Source: CP2-2F sp034436355
Lineage (GTDB): Bacteria > Chloroflexota > Anaerolineae > Aggregatilineales > UBA2796
Assembly: GCA_034436355.1 (NCBI GenBank)
Contig: DAOTVQ010000047.1
Coordinates: 124,001 to 188,000 of the forward strand
DNA: 64,000 nt
Reading direction: 5' to 3'
The notes under the pieces are model-generated. The model made no database searches. It saw nothing but the letters and a program-made list of their open reading frames with translations, and was not told the origin of the DNA. A program made the position numbers and the translations under genes. Below, in pieces: positions 34,318 through 42,216 of the stretch (position 1 is its first letter; each line of letters opens with the position of its first letter).

Positions 34318-35378
34318 GATAGCACCTCCGTTGGCAGCAGTTTGTGCAAGGCGTTCTCAATTTCCTCTGGCACAGGGATGGCACCACCCATCCGCCCGTA
34401 AAAGTGAATTGGCGTGCGCTCGGCAACCGTCAGGCGCACATCTTCCAGCATTTGCCCGGCGTTCATCTCCACAACCAAAATTGCCGAGACCTGGGCTGCC
34501 AATTGGCGCAAACGCACCTCTGGGAAGGGATAGAGTGAGATCGGGCGGAATAAGCCGACAGGCACACCCTGAGCGCGCAGTTTCTGCACAGCGCTTAAAG
34601 CAATCCGCCCGGCGCTGCCATAACCAACCACCAGCAATTGTGCGTCCTTTGTGAAGTATTCGGTGCTGCGCTGTTCAGCCGCACGGATGCGCGCCAAACG
34701 CGCTTGGATTTGCAGGTTATATGCCTCTTCCGCCTCTGCTTGCAGGTAGAATGAGGCGATGCGGCGTGGTGCGCGCCTTTTGGCACCCGTCAGTGCATAA
34801 GCAGGGCGCTCGTCTGATAGATCGCGCATCGGTGGCAGTTCAGCTGGCTCCATCATCTGCCCGATCAAGCCGTCAGCGGCAAGGATCACCAAATGCCGAT
34901 AGTGATCGGCAAGGTCGAAAGCAAGGATGGTTAGGTCTACTGCCTCTTGCACAGAAGCAGGCGCTAAGACGATGGGATGATAGTCGCCATGCCCTGCTGA
35001 GCGCGTCACCTGAAAGTAATCACCTTGTGAGGGTAGGATGTTGCCCAAGCCGGGGCCGCCGCGCATGACATCCACCACCACACACGGCAAATCAGAGGCG
35101 GCGATGTAAGACATGCCCTCTTGCATAAGGCTGATGCCGGGGCCTGAGGAACTGGTCATCGTCCGCACGCCAGCACAGGCGGCTCCATAGACCATGTTGA
35201 TCGCGGCGATCTCGCTCTCTGCTTGTAAAAAGGTGCGCCCTAGTTCGGGCATACGGCGGGCAAGATGCTCTAGCAGTTCGGTCTGCGGCGTGATTGGATA
35301 GCCAAAGTAGGCTGTCATGCCAGCACGCAGCGCCGCCTCTGCGATGGCGACGTTCCCTTTTAGTAATTCGCGGCTCAT
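34314..35378 (-). CDS. korA: 2-oxoacid:ferredoxin oxidoreductase alpha subunit
   Basis: The 354-residue alpha subunit reads ELLKGNVAIAEAALRAG, YFGYPITPQTELLEHLA, QAESEIAAINMVYGAA and VMRGGPGLGNILPSQGDY, the VorB/KorA pattern of the four-subunit enzymes. Pyruvate, 2-oxoglutarate and branched-chain 2-oxoacid enzymes cannot be told apart by eye; the VorB-like text favours branched-chain or 2-oxoglutarate. ATG 35378 has GGGAGGT five bases upstream, inside the ferredoxin gene. The frame stays open farther upstream but overlaps that gene. Confidence 0.94.
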   Translation of the reverse strand: MSRELLKGNVAIAEAALRAGMTAYFGYPITPQTELLEHLARRMPELGRTFLQAESEIAAINMVYGAACAGVRTMTSSSGPGISLMQEGMSYIAASDLPCVVVDVMRGGPGLGNILPSQGDYFQVTRSAGHGDYHPIVLAPASVQEAVDLTILAFDLADHYRHLVILAADGLIGQMMEPAELPPMRDLSDERPAYALTGAKRRAPRRIASFYLQAEAEEAYNLQIQARLARIRAAEQRSTEYFTKDAQLLVVGYGSAGRIALSAVQKLRAQGVPVGLFRPISLYPFPEVRLRQLAAQVSAILVVEMNAGQMLEDVRLTVAERTPIHFYGRMGGAIPVPEEIENALHKLLPTEVLS

Positions 35379-35379
35379 C

Positions 35380-35637
35380 TCAACCTCCCTGTGGTGTGGC
35401 GGCGACCGCTTTAGCGTGTGCTTCACGGTAAACGGTGATGCAGACATCAGGGCAGACCAGCGCACAAATGGCACAGCCTGTGCAGTGCTGCTCAGGGTCG
35501 GTGAGCAGTGCAGGGTGATAGCCTTTGCGGTTAAGCTGCTCGGCTGCCATCGTGATGACCTGCTGTGGGCAGGCAAGCGCGCATAAAGTGCAGCCCTTGC
35601 AGCGTTCAGCGTCTATGAAAATCGTACCCTTTGCCAT
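35380..35637 (-). CDS. korD: 2x[4Fe-4S] ferredoxin subunit
   Basis: The 85-residue delta subunit has two cluster motifs, CKGCTLCALACP and CTGCAICALVCP, typical of KorD/PorD. It takes electrons from the core enzyme to external ferredoxin. It is the first gene of a D-A-B-C operon, with GGGGAG eight bases before ATG, and ends one base before the alpha gene. Confidence 0.95.
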   Translation of the reverse strand: MAKGTIFIDAERCKGCTLCALACPQQVITMAAEQLNRKGYHPALLTDPEQHCTGCAICALVCPDVCITVYREAHAKAVAATPQGG

Positions 35638-35686
35638 CTAAAAATCTCCCCGAAAAAGTTTCTTAAAGATAAGTATAGGCTTATGA

Positions 35687-35702
35687 ACTAACGCTTGTTA
35701 GT
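35687..35702. promoter_or_regulatory. palindromic operator candidate upstream of korDABC
   Basis: ACTAAC-GCTT-GTTAGT is a perfect 6-4-6 dyad 50 bases upstream of the korD start. A TATACT box lies nearby on the minus strand (35677-35672), so a bound regulator would sit beside the promoter. Confidence 0.45.
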
Positions 35703-35753
35703 AAGCAAAGTCATCAAAAAGCGTGCAGAGTGTCATCTTTTGAAGAATCACGC

Positions 35754-35782
35754 TTGACAAGGGCAGTGTTGCCTTCTATACT
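35754..35782 (+). promoter_or_regulatory. promoter of the ArsR/P-type ATPase operon
   Basis: TTGACA (35754-35759) and TATACT (35777-35782) are 17 bases apart, a near-consensus promoter. The initiation region overlaps the inverted repeat at 35785-35813. Confidence 0.8.
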
Positions 35783-35784
35783 CT

Positions 35785-35813
35785 TTCATATGCTCAGTTG
35801 CTTATATTATGAA
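35785..35813. promoter_or_regulatory. probable ArsR/SmtB operator
   Basis: TTCATA (35785-35790) and TATGAA (35808-35813) form an inverted repeat. Within it, ATATGC (35788-35793) and GCTTATAT are a second imperfect dyad, AT-rich as in SmtB/CadC operators. It covers the transcription start and first codons of the regulator, as expected for repression released by metal. Confidence 0.55.
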
Positions 35814-36168
35814 GTGTCTTATGATAGCGGATCAAACGACCTGTTCAGATGAACACACCGATGCAGAATCCCTGCAAGATAGGCTGGTCAGTCCGCCAAT
35901 AGCGCTGGCAATCGCTGATTTTTTCAAAGCGCTGGCAGACCCAACCCGTGTGCGGATCATCAGCCTGTTGGTGGACTCTGAGCTATGCGTTGGCGATTTA
36001 AGCCGCCTGCTTGGCATGTCTCAGCCGTCCATCTCGCAGCAGCTACGCACCCTGCGGGCGGCAAACCTCGTCACCATGCGGCGTGCAGGCAAGCATATCT
36101 TCTACACGCTCAGCGACGATCACGTTCGCACTGTCTTTCGCCAATGTCTCGATCATATTCAGAAATGA
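35809..36168 (+). CDS. ArsR/SmtB-family metal-responsive repressor
   Basis: The 119-residue winged-helix repressor has SELCVGDLSRLLGMSQPSIS as its recognition region and a GKHIFYTL wing. In the last helix DDHVRTVFRQCLDH fits the alpha-5 pattern D-x-H-x10-H, which binds Zn in SmtB-type sensors, although the final Glu is replaced (HIQK). Only one Cys of the ArsR/CadC alpha-3 site is present. It likely senses Zn or Cd and controls the ATPase next door. An alternative ATG is at 35821; neither has a clear ribosome-binding site. Confidence 0.88.
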   Translation: MKCLMIADQTTCSDEHTDAESLQDRLVSPPIALAIADFFKALADPTRVRIISLLVDSELCVGDLSRLLGMSQPSISQQLRTLRAANLVTMRRAGKHIFYTLSDDHVRTVFRQCLDHIQK

Positions 36169-36175
36169 CCCTAGC

Positions 36176-38284
36176 ATGTCTGCCACAACACGAACCTTAG
36201 AGATACCTATTCGCGGCATGGATTGCCACGAGTGTACGCTGCATGTGCAGAGCGCCTTAGCCGCCCTGAAGGGCGTGCAAAGCGTGAACGTTTTCCTCGC
36301 CAGCGAGAAGGCAAGCCTCACCCTTGATCCTGCTCAAGTGAGCCTTGAGGCGATCCGTGCGGCAGTCCAGCGCGTCGGCTACAGCGTGCCAAGCGCCGAT
36401 CCTGAAACGGCTGAGGCAAACCTGCGCCAAGCACAGGCAAACGCCTTCACACGGCGCATTTTGGTGCTGTTCGGCGTCGTGATTGGCATTGTGCTGTTTG
36501 TAGTGGTGGTTGGCGAATGGCTGGGTCTGTTCGAGTCGCTGACCGCGCTGATTCCCTATCCCATTGGCGCAGCTGCCGTGATTGCCGCTGCATTGCCTAT
36601 CTTTCGGAATGTGCTGCGTGCGGCACTGCGCCGCCAAATCATCGCGCATACCTTGATGAGTGTCGGTGTTTTGGCAGCACTGTTGGTCGGTGAGTGGGCA
36701 ACGGCGGGCGTGGTCGTCTTTTTAATGTACGTTGGCAGCAGCATTGAACAGCTAACCGCTGAGCGCACACGCCGCGCCGTGAAAGACCTAGCCGCGCTTG
36801 CCCCACAAAAGGCACGCCTGCTGCGCGACGGCGTTGAGCAAGATGTGCCGATTAGCGCTGTGACGGTCGGTGATGAGGTGATTGTGCGTCCCGGCGAGCA
36901 AATTCCCACGGATGGTGTGGTGCGCGATGGACAGGCAACCGTCAATCAGGCGGCAATTACAGGCGAATCACTGCCGATAGAAGTAAGTTGTGGCGCGCAG
37001 GTCTACGCGGCAACGCTCATTCAGCATGGTTATTTGCGCGTGCAAGTGACTGCTGTTGGCGCGGAAAGCACCTTTGGGCGCATCATAAAATTGGTGGAGA
37101 ATGCCGAGGCGCACCGCGCCGATGTGCAGCGCCTTGCCGATAGATTCGCGGGCTATTACCTGCCTGTGGTGCTGCTGATCGCCGCGCTCACGCTGCTGTT
37201 GAGCGGTAACGTGCTGGCGATGGCGGCTGTGTTGGTAGTGGCGTGTTCGTGTTCATTTGCGCTTGCCACGCCCATCGCCATGCTGGCAAGCATCGGTGCA
37301 GGTGCGCGGCGTGGTGTGCTGATCAAGGGCGGCAAGTATATTGAAACACTGGCACGTGCCGATGTGCTGCTGATTGACAAAACAGGCACGCTCACTTTGG
37401 GCAAGCCGCGCCTGACCGATGTTCTTCCGTTGGCAGACTTGCCAGCGGATGCCTTGTTATGCCTTGCGGCAGCTGCCGAACGCTATTCAGAGCATCCGCT
37501 TGCCGAAGCGGTGCGCCTTGCAGCGGCTGAAAAAGCGCTTGCCGTGCCGCCGACCGAACACTTTGAGGCGCTGGCAGGCATGGGCGTGCGCGCCAGCATC
37601 GAAGGGCAAGTGATCATAGTTGGCAATGCGCGCTTAATTGGTGAGGAATTGCCAGAAGCTGCCGCGCTCTCGGCACAGGGCAAGGCGCTGCTTTACGTAA
37701 TGCGCGATGGGCAGTTGATCGGCATTCTGGCAGCAGCAGACGTGCTGCGCCCTGAAGTGCCTGCTGCCCTAGAAACGCTTCGCAGCCTAGGCATCCGCCA
37801 CATCGAGCTGTTGACGGGCGATAATGCACAGGCAGCTGCTGCGCTGTGCGCGCCGCTGGGTGTGCCATTCCGCGCTGAACTGCTGCCAGAGGATAAAATC
37901 CGTGTCGTGCGCGAGTATCAGGCGCGTGGGCATACGGTGGTCATGGTTGGTGATGGCGTTAACGATGCGCCTTCCCTTGCCCAAGCGGATGTTGGCATGG
38001 CGATGGGTGCGGCTGGCTCGCCAATTGCGATTGAAGCGGCGCACATCACGCTGATGGGCGAAGATTGGTCGTTGGTGCCGCACGCCTTTCAGATTGCACG
38101 GCGCACTATGCAGGTTGTGCGCCTGAACATCGGTTTCACCGCCATCTACAATCTGGTTGGCTTAAGTTTGGCAGCCTTTGGCATGTTGCCGCCAATGTTG
38201 GCGGCTGCCGCGCAGTCTATTCCAGATATTGGCATTCTGGGCAATTCGGCACGGCTGCTGCGGCGGACAGCTACTGACCAGTAA
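36176..38284 (+). CDS. P1B-type heavy-metal-exporting ATPase
   Basis: The 702-residue pump has one N-terminal HMA domain with GMDCHEC (Cys17, Cys20), about eight membrane helices, the actuator loop TGES, the phosphorylation motif DKTGT at 401-405, SEHPLAE, and the hinge GDGVNDAPSLAQADVG. The last helix carries IPDIG, like the D-x-G of Zn/Cd pumps (P1B-2). The helix-6 metal site reads Cys357-Ser-Cys359 where CPC is usual, so the conserved proline is missing. With the SmtB-like repressor seven bases upstream it is probably a Zn/Cd/Pb efflux pump. ATG 36176 begins the HMA domain. Its end overlaps the convergent gene by 14 bases. Confidence 0.9.
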   Translation: MSATTRTLEIPIRGMDCHECTLHVQSALAALKGVQSVNVFLASEKASLTLDPAQVSLEAIRAAVQRVGYSVPSADPETAEANLRQAQANAFTRRILVLFGVVIGIVLFVVVVGEWLGLFESLTALIPYPIGAAAVIAAALPIFRNVLRAALRRQIIAHTLMSVGVLAALLVGEWATAGVVVFLMYVGSSIEQLTAERTRRAVKDLAALAPQKARLLRDGVEQDVPISAVTVGDEVIVRPGEQIPTDGVVRDGQATVNQAAITGESLPIEVSCGAQVYAATLIQHGYLRVQVTAVGAESTFGRIIKLVENAEAHRADVQRLADRFAGYYLPVVLLIAALTLLLSGNVLAMAAVLVVACSCSFALATPIAMLASIGAGARRGVLIKGGKYIETLARADVLLIDKTGTLTLGKPRLTDVLPLADLPADALLCLAAAAERYSEHPLAEAVRLAAAEKALAVPPTEHFEALAGMGVRASIEGQVIIVGNARLIGEELPEAAALSAQGKALLYVMRDGQLIGILAAADVLRPEVPAALETLRSLGIRHIELLTGDNAQAAAALCAPLGVPFRAELLPEDKIRVVREYQARGHTVVMVGDGVNDAPSLAQADVGMAMGAAGSPIAIEAAHITLMGEDWSLVPHAFQIARRTMQVVRLNIGFTAIYNLVGLSLAAFGMLPPMLAAAAQSIPDIGILGNSARLLRRTATDQ

Positions 38285-39110
38285 TTTCGCGGTATTCGCG
38301 GCGGTTGATCAAGCCAACTTGCAGCGCCACATCTGGGTTGTTGCGGACGAAATACTGCACTGCCAACAACGCACGGTGTGTTGGCGGGTAAGTTTCGGTC
38401 AGCGTTTTGATCCATTCGATAACGGCAGGCTCTAGTGGAATCATCACCTCAAGGTATTCCACACCTGCCGCTAGGAAGTATTCGCTGATCTCGTCATCGT
38501 CACCCACCAACGTGATCATGCGGTCTAGCACGGCGCGCCAGTCGCGCACGTCATGCAGATAAGAGAGCAAACGCAGCGCATGGTAGCTAACGCCAGCATC
38601 CGGATCGTGGATCAGGCGGCGTGCCGTATCCGCAATTTCGCGTGGCAGGCCGCGCCGCGAAGTTCGCCCTGCGTCGCGCAGCAGCGCATACTTCACCTCT
38701 GGAATTTCAGTCGGCACTAGCAAAATTTGGTTGACCAGCGCCGATGCCTCATCGAAATAGCCATCAATCATGGCATAAAGGATATGGAAATGCTCCGCTG
38801 CGTTGATCCGCATAGCAGGATCAGGGTGATGCAGCAGTTTGAGCATCAAACGGTGGTTGCGGCGCTGTGCGGCGATCTCCAGCACATTCAGCGGATAGTC
38901 AGCTTTGCTGGAACGCGCTAAGGGCATCAGCCAATGTTCGGCAACCAAGCCCTCAAGTTGTTCAACAGGCAGCGTTGCATGAAGGTTTGCCTGCTTTGCC
39001 TCGCGCAGCACCTCGCGCACGTAGCTTTCCGGATCATTCCGCAGCTTGGCAGATTGGCGCTTGCTGTTGGCAATGTTTTCTAGTTTTTGTTTCAAGTCTT
39101 CTGGAATCAT
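38271..39110 (-). CDS. HEAT-like helical-repeat protein
   Basis: The 279-residue soluble protein is almost entirely helical. Repeated pairs such as RRNHRLMLKLLHHPDPAMR and ADTARRLIHDPDAGVSYHAL look like HEAT or armadillo repeats, which bind partner proteins. No catalytic motif, signal peptide or membrane segment was seen. ATG 39110 was preferred to a GTG three codons earlier; neither has a clear site. Function unknown. Confidence 0.7.
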   Translation of the reverse strand: MIPEDLKQKLENIANSKRQSAKLRNDPESYVREVLREAKQANLHATLPVEQLEGLVAEHWLMPLARSSKADYPLNVLEIAAQRRNHRLMLKLLHHPDPAMRINAAEHFHILYAMIDGYFDEASALVNQILLVPTEIPEVKYALLRDAGRTSRRGLPREIADTARRLIHDPDAGVSYHALRLLSYLHDVRDWRAVLDRMITLVGDDDEISEYFLAAGVEYLEVMIPLEPAVIEWIKTLTETYPPTHRALLAVQYFVRNNPDVALQVGLINRREYREITGQ

Positions 39111-39214
39111 GAGTAACACACAAAGTTAGTAGAATGCCTTGCACAATAATAAACGCGCATGGGGTGTATGGCAATGCCTGAGGGATGGCGGCGTGCCAGT
39201 TTAGCGTGCCTACC

Positions 39215-39244
39215 TTGCGGCAATGCTCATTCCTGACTTATAAT
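39215..39244 (+). promoter_or_regulatory. promoter of the LysM protein gene
   Basis: TTGCGG (39215-39220) and TATAAT (39239-39244) are separated by 18 bases, about 37 bases before the chosen ATG. Confidence 0.5.
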
Positions 39245-39280
39245 CGTGGTTGGCTTAGCTTTGCGACGGGAGAGTGGATG

Positions 39281-39952
39281 ATGCCAACCTTGCGCCCTGC
39301 CTATCGTTTTTTCGTGGTGATTTTGCTGTGTGCGGCTGCCCTTGCCGCTTTGCCCACGGCGCCTGCCCAAGCTCAGGGCGGCAGAACGTATGTGGTGCAG
39401 CCGGGCGATACGCTCTTTAGCATTGCGTCGCGCTTTGGCGTTGGCGTGAGCGAACTCGCCACTATCAACGGCTTTTATGATGTGAACCGCGTTTTTGTTG
39501 GGCAGGTCTTGGTGCTGCCGTCTGGTGCGGCACAGCCACAGCAGCCCGTGGTGCCGATTGTGCGCCCGGTGGTGCAACCTGTTTACCCGCCCGGCACCAC
39601 TGTCACCACCGTGACCACCTTCACCGCCTACACGGTGCGGCGCGGGGATACACTGGCGGGCATTGCCGCCAATTTCAATACGACGGTAGCCGCCATTATG
39701 GGCGCTAATGGCATCAGCAATCCTAACTTAATCTACGTTGGGCAACGCCTGAACGTGCCACGGACGCGCACCACCATTGTGCCAGCGCCGCGCACCAACC
39801 TACCACGTGGACGCACCTATGTGGTGCAGGCGGGCGATAGTTTGTTTCTGATTGCAGCGCGCTATAATCGGAATGTCTATGATATTGCCCGCGTAAACGG
39901 TATTTTGAACTTGAACCATATTTTTGTTGGGCAAGTTTTGGTCATTCCCTAG
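39281..39952 (+). CDS. secreted protein with three LysM domains
   Basis: The 223-residue protein has a signal peptide (FFVVILLCAAALAAL, cleavage near AQAQG), then LysM 1 starting TYVVQPGDTLFSIASRFG, LysM 2 AYTVRRGDTLAGIAANFN and LysM 3 TYVVQAGDSLFLIAARYN. A Pro/Val/Thr linker separates the first two. LysM modules bind N-acetylglucosamine glycans, so it is anchored to peptidoglycan or another surface glycan. No catalytic domain is present. GGGAGAG precedes two adjacent ATGs; the second, at 39281, has better spacing. Confidence 0.9.
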   Translation: MPTLRPAYRFFVVILLCAAALAALPTAPAQAQGGRTYVVQPGDTLFSIASRFGVGVSELATINGFYDVNRVFVGQVLVLPSGAAQPQQPVVPIVRPVVQPVYPPGTTVTTVTTFTAYTVRRGDTLAGIAANFNTTVAAIMGANGISNPNLIYVGQRLNVPRTRTTIVPAPRTNLPRGRTYVVQAGDSLFLIAARYNRNVYDIARVNGILNLNHIFVGQVLVIP

Positions 39953-39984
39953 CCAATTGAGTGTCGAGAGGTAACAGGGCGTTG

Positions 39985-40764
39985 ATGGCACGTGATTCTG
40001 TTGATCGACTCTATTCAGAACTGCCGTTGGTTTTAGGGCATCGCGGTGCCAGCTTTGATGCGCCCGAAAATACCTTGGCAGCCTTCTTACAGGCACGCCA
40101 GCAAGGTGCTGACGGCGTAGAATTGGATACAATGCTCACCCGCGATGGCGTGCCTGTCGTCATCCATGATTTTACACTGGATAAGACGACCAACGGCAGC
40201 GGCTTGGTCAAAGATCACGATTTGCGCGCCATCAAGACGCTTGACGCGGGCAGCCATTATGATTTTCAGTTCCGTGAGGAGCGTGTGCCAACCCTTGATG
40301 AGGCATTTGAGGCACTCGGCACAGAGCTGGTCGTCAATGTGGAGCTAAAAACGCTGGCGTGGCGCTCGGACGGACTCGAACTCGCCGTGCTGAACGTTAT
40401 CCGCCGCCACAATGCTGCCAACCGCGTGATTATCTCTTCCTTCAATCCGTTTGCGCTGCGCCGCTTCCGTGCGCTTGCGCCGCACATTCCGCTGGGCTAT
40501 CTCTACGCGCCTAGCGAGCCGATCTACCTGCGCTTTGGTTGGTTTCTGATCGGCTTCCCGCATGAGGCGCGCCATCCGCACCACAGCCTGATTGATGCGC
40601 GTTTTATGGCATGGGCAAAGGCGGGGCAGTTTCGCGTCCATACGTGGACGGTAGATGATCCTAGCCGCATTCGCCAACTGCGCGATCTGGGCGTGGATGC
40701 TATCATCACCAACCGACCAAACGTCGCGCTAGAGGCACTTGGTCGGCGTGTGCGCGCTCGCTAG
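39985..40764 (+). CDS. glycerophosphodiester phosphodiesterase
   Basis: The 259-residue GDPD-fold enzyme hydrolyses glycerophosphodiesters to glycerol-3-phosphate and an alcohol. It has GHRGASFDAPENTLAAF with catalytic His19, the metal ligands in GADGVELD (Glu46, Asp48), and VVIHDFTLDKTT with the second catalytic His61. No signal peptide is seen, so it is cytoplasmic. ATG 39985 has CAGGG five bases upstream. Confidence 0.94.
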   Translation: MARDSVDRLYSELPLVLGHRGASFDAPENTLAAFLQARQQGADGVELDTMLTRDGVPVVIHDFTLDKTTNGSGLVKDHDLRAIKTLDAGSHYDFQFREERVPTLDEAFEALGTELVVNVELKTLAWRSDGLELAVLNVIRRHNAANRVIISSFNPFALRRFRALAPHIPLGYLYAPSEPIYLRFGWFLIGFPHEARHPHHSLIDARFMAWAKAGQFRVHTWTVDDPSRIRQLRDLGVDAIITNRPNVALEALGRRVRAR

Positions 40765-40802
40765 GTTGCACAAAGCAGCCGCACGCGTTAAACTGGCGGG
40801 TG

Positions 40803-42098
40803 ATGCTTACCAAACGTGCTAGAACTCTCTTGATCATTGGCGTGCTTGTGGCGAGCGCTGCCCTTGCCGCTGATCTGGCTATGCGCGGCGCCATATGGCG
40901 CTATCTGTACAGCGTCACCGGCGAACAAGCGCCTTTCTCACAGCTTTACGCCTTCCTCGATTATTTGGGCAACCTTTCACGGCGAATGCCGAATACTGCC
41001 GATCACCTGCCTGTTGCCTACACCGTTGAAAATCCGCTGGGCGTGAACAGCTTCTTAGAGCTAGAGCCAGAACTTGCCAAGCGCGAACGCCAAATGCAGA
41101 TGATCGCAGCGGCGGGCATTGGTTGGGTGCGCCAAAAATTCACGTGGCAGGATATTGAGATACGCGGACGCGGCAACTTCATTGATGATCGCAACGATCT
41201 AGATGGTGACGGCATTCCTGATCCAATAGATGCTTGGGAAAAGTACGATACGATTGTGGACTTGGCAGAGCAGTATGGCGTGCAGATTTTAGGGCGGCTT
41301 GGCACGCCACCCGCTTGGAGCCAGCCTGAAGGCGTGCAAGGCACTTTTGCGCCGCCTGCCGACCTGCAAGACTTTGTGAATTATGCCGTTGCGGTGGCAG
41401 AGCGCTATAAAGGGCGCGTAACACACTTCCAAATTTGGAACGAACCGAACCTTGCGATTGAATGGGGCAATCAAGCGGTTGATCCTGAGCGCTATACAGA
41501 GTTGCTCTGCCGCACCTACCGCGCACTGAAGGCAGTTGATCCACAAATCATCGTGGTGAGCGGCGCCTTGGCACCGACCATTGACCTCAGCGGCTATAAC
41601 CTGAGCAGCTTCGTCTTCCTAGAGCGCATGTATGCCGCTGGCGCCAAGGATTGCTTTGATGTGCTTGGCGCACAGGGCTATGGCTTGTTTTCAGGCCCGA
41701 CCGATCAGCGCTTGCGGATCACGACGATCAATTTTGCCCATGTGGTCTGGCTGCGCGATATGCTGGTGGCACACGATGACGCTGCTAAGCCGATCTGGGT
41801 GGGCGAAATGGCGTGGAATCCTGTCCCTGATGATCCGAATATTCAGGATCGGCTGACCTATGGGCAGGTCAGCGATGCTCAGGCGGCGCAGTATGCCGTA
41901 GATGCCTATGAGCGGGCGCGTACCGAGTGGCGTTGGCTAGGCGTGATGGCATACTGGTTCTTCAAACGCCCTGACGAGAGCGAGATCAACCAAAGTTGGT
42001 ACTACTTCCGCATGGTTGATCCTGATTTTACGCCGCGCCCTGTCTATTTTGCCATTCAGGACTATGCCAAAGCGCGTTTTGGCAGCGCACCCCAGTGA
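40803..42098 (+). CDS. clan-A glycoside hydrolase-like protein, membrane-anchored or secreted
   Basis: The 431-residue protein has an N-terminal hydrophobic segment (residues 6-26), then a TIM-barrel of the GH-A clan. The acid/base pair is Asn213-Glu214 in FQIWNEPNL, and the likely nucleophile is Glu335 in WVGEMAWNP. An insertion DLDGDGIPDPID matches calcium-binding D-x-D-x-D-G loops. GH39 or GH5-like enzymes are closest by eye; the substrate is unknown. It follows the GDPD gene by 38 bases on the same strand. Confidence 0.8.
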   Translation: MLTKRARTLLIIGVLVASAALAADLAMRGAIWRYLYSVTGEQAPFSQLYAFLDYLGNLSRRMPNTADHLPVAYTVENPLGVNSFLELEPELAKRERQMQMIAAAGIGWVRQKFTWQDIEIRGRGNFIDDRNDLDGDGIPDPIDAWEKYDTIVDLAEQYGVQILGRLGTPPAWSQPEGVQGTFAPPADLQDFVNYAVAVAERYKGRVTHFQIWNEPNLAIEWGNQAVDPERYTELLCRTYRALKAVDPQIIVVSGALAPTIDLSGYNLSSFVFLERMYAAGAKDCFDVLGAQGYGLFSGPTDQRLRITTINFAHVVWLRDMLVAHDDAAKPIWVGEMAWNPVPDDPNIQDRLTYGQVSDAQAAQYAVDAYERARTEWRWLGVMAYWFFKRPDESEINQSWYYFRMVDPDFTPRPVYFAIQDYAKARFGSAPQ

Positions 42099-42145
42099 TT
42101 GGGCTGCCTAACATAAGATTTCACCACTTCCTCAGCTAGGGAGTG

Positions 42146-42175
42146 TTGCTCTAAGGCAGTCAGGTACAGTACAAT
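42146..42175 (+). promoter_or_regulatory. promoter of the S41 protease gene
   Basis: TTGCTC (42146-42151) and TACAAT (42170-42175) stand 18 bases apart, 41 bases before the chosen ATG. Confidence 0.5.
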
Positions 42176-42216
42176 CTCAAATATCGTTGGGCGCAGTTTA
42201 GGTGAGAGTCTCTGCT

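Noticed and set aside
35379..35576. N-terminal extension of the oxidoreductase alpha subunit
   Set aside because: It overlaps the ferredoxin gene in another frame, and ATG 35378 has a strong ribosome-binding site.
36011..36175. N-terminal extension of the P1B ATPase
   Set aside because: The extra residues overlap the ArsR gene in another frame; the HMA domain starts right after ATG 36176.
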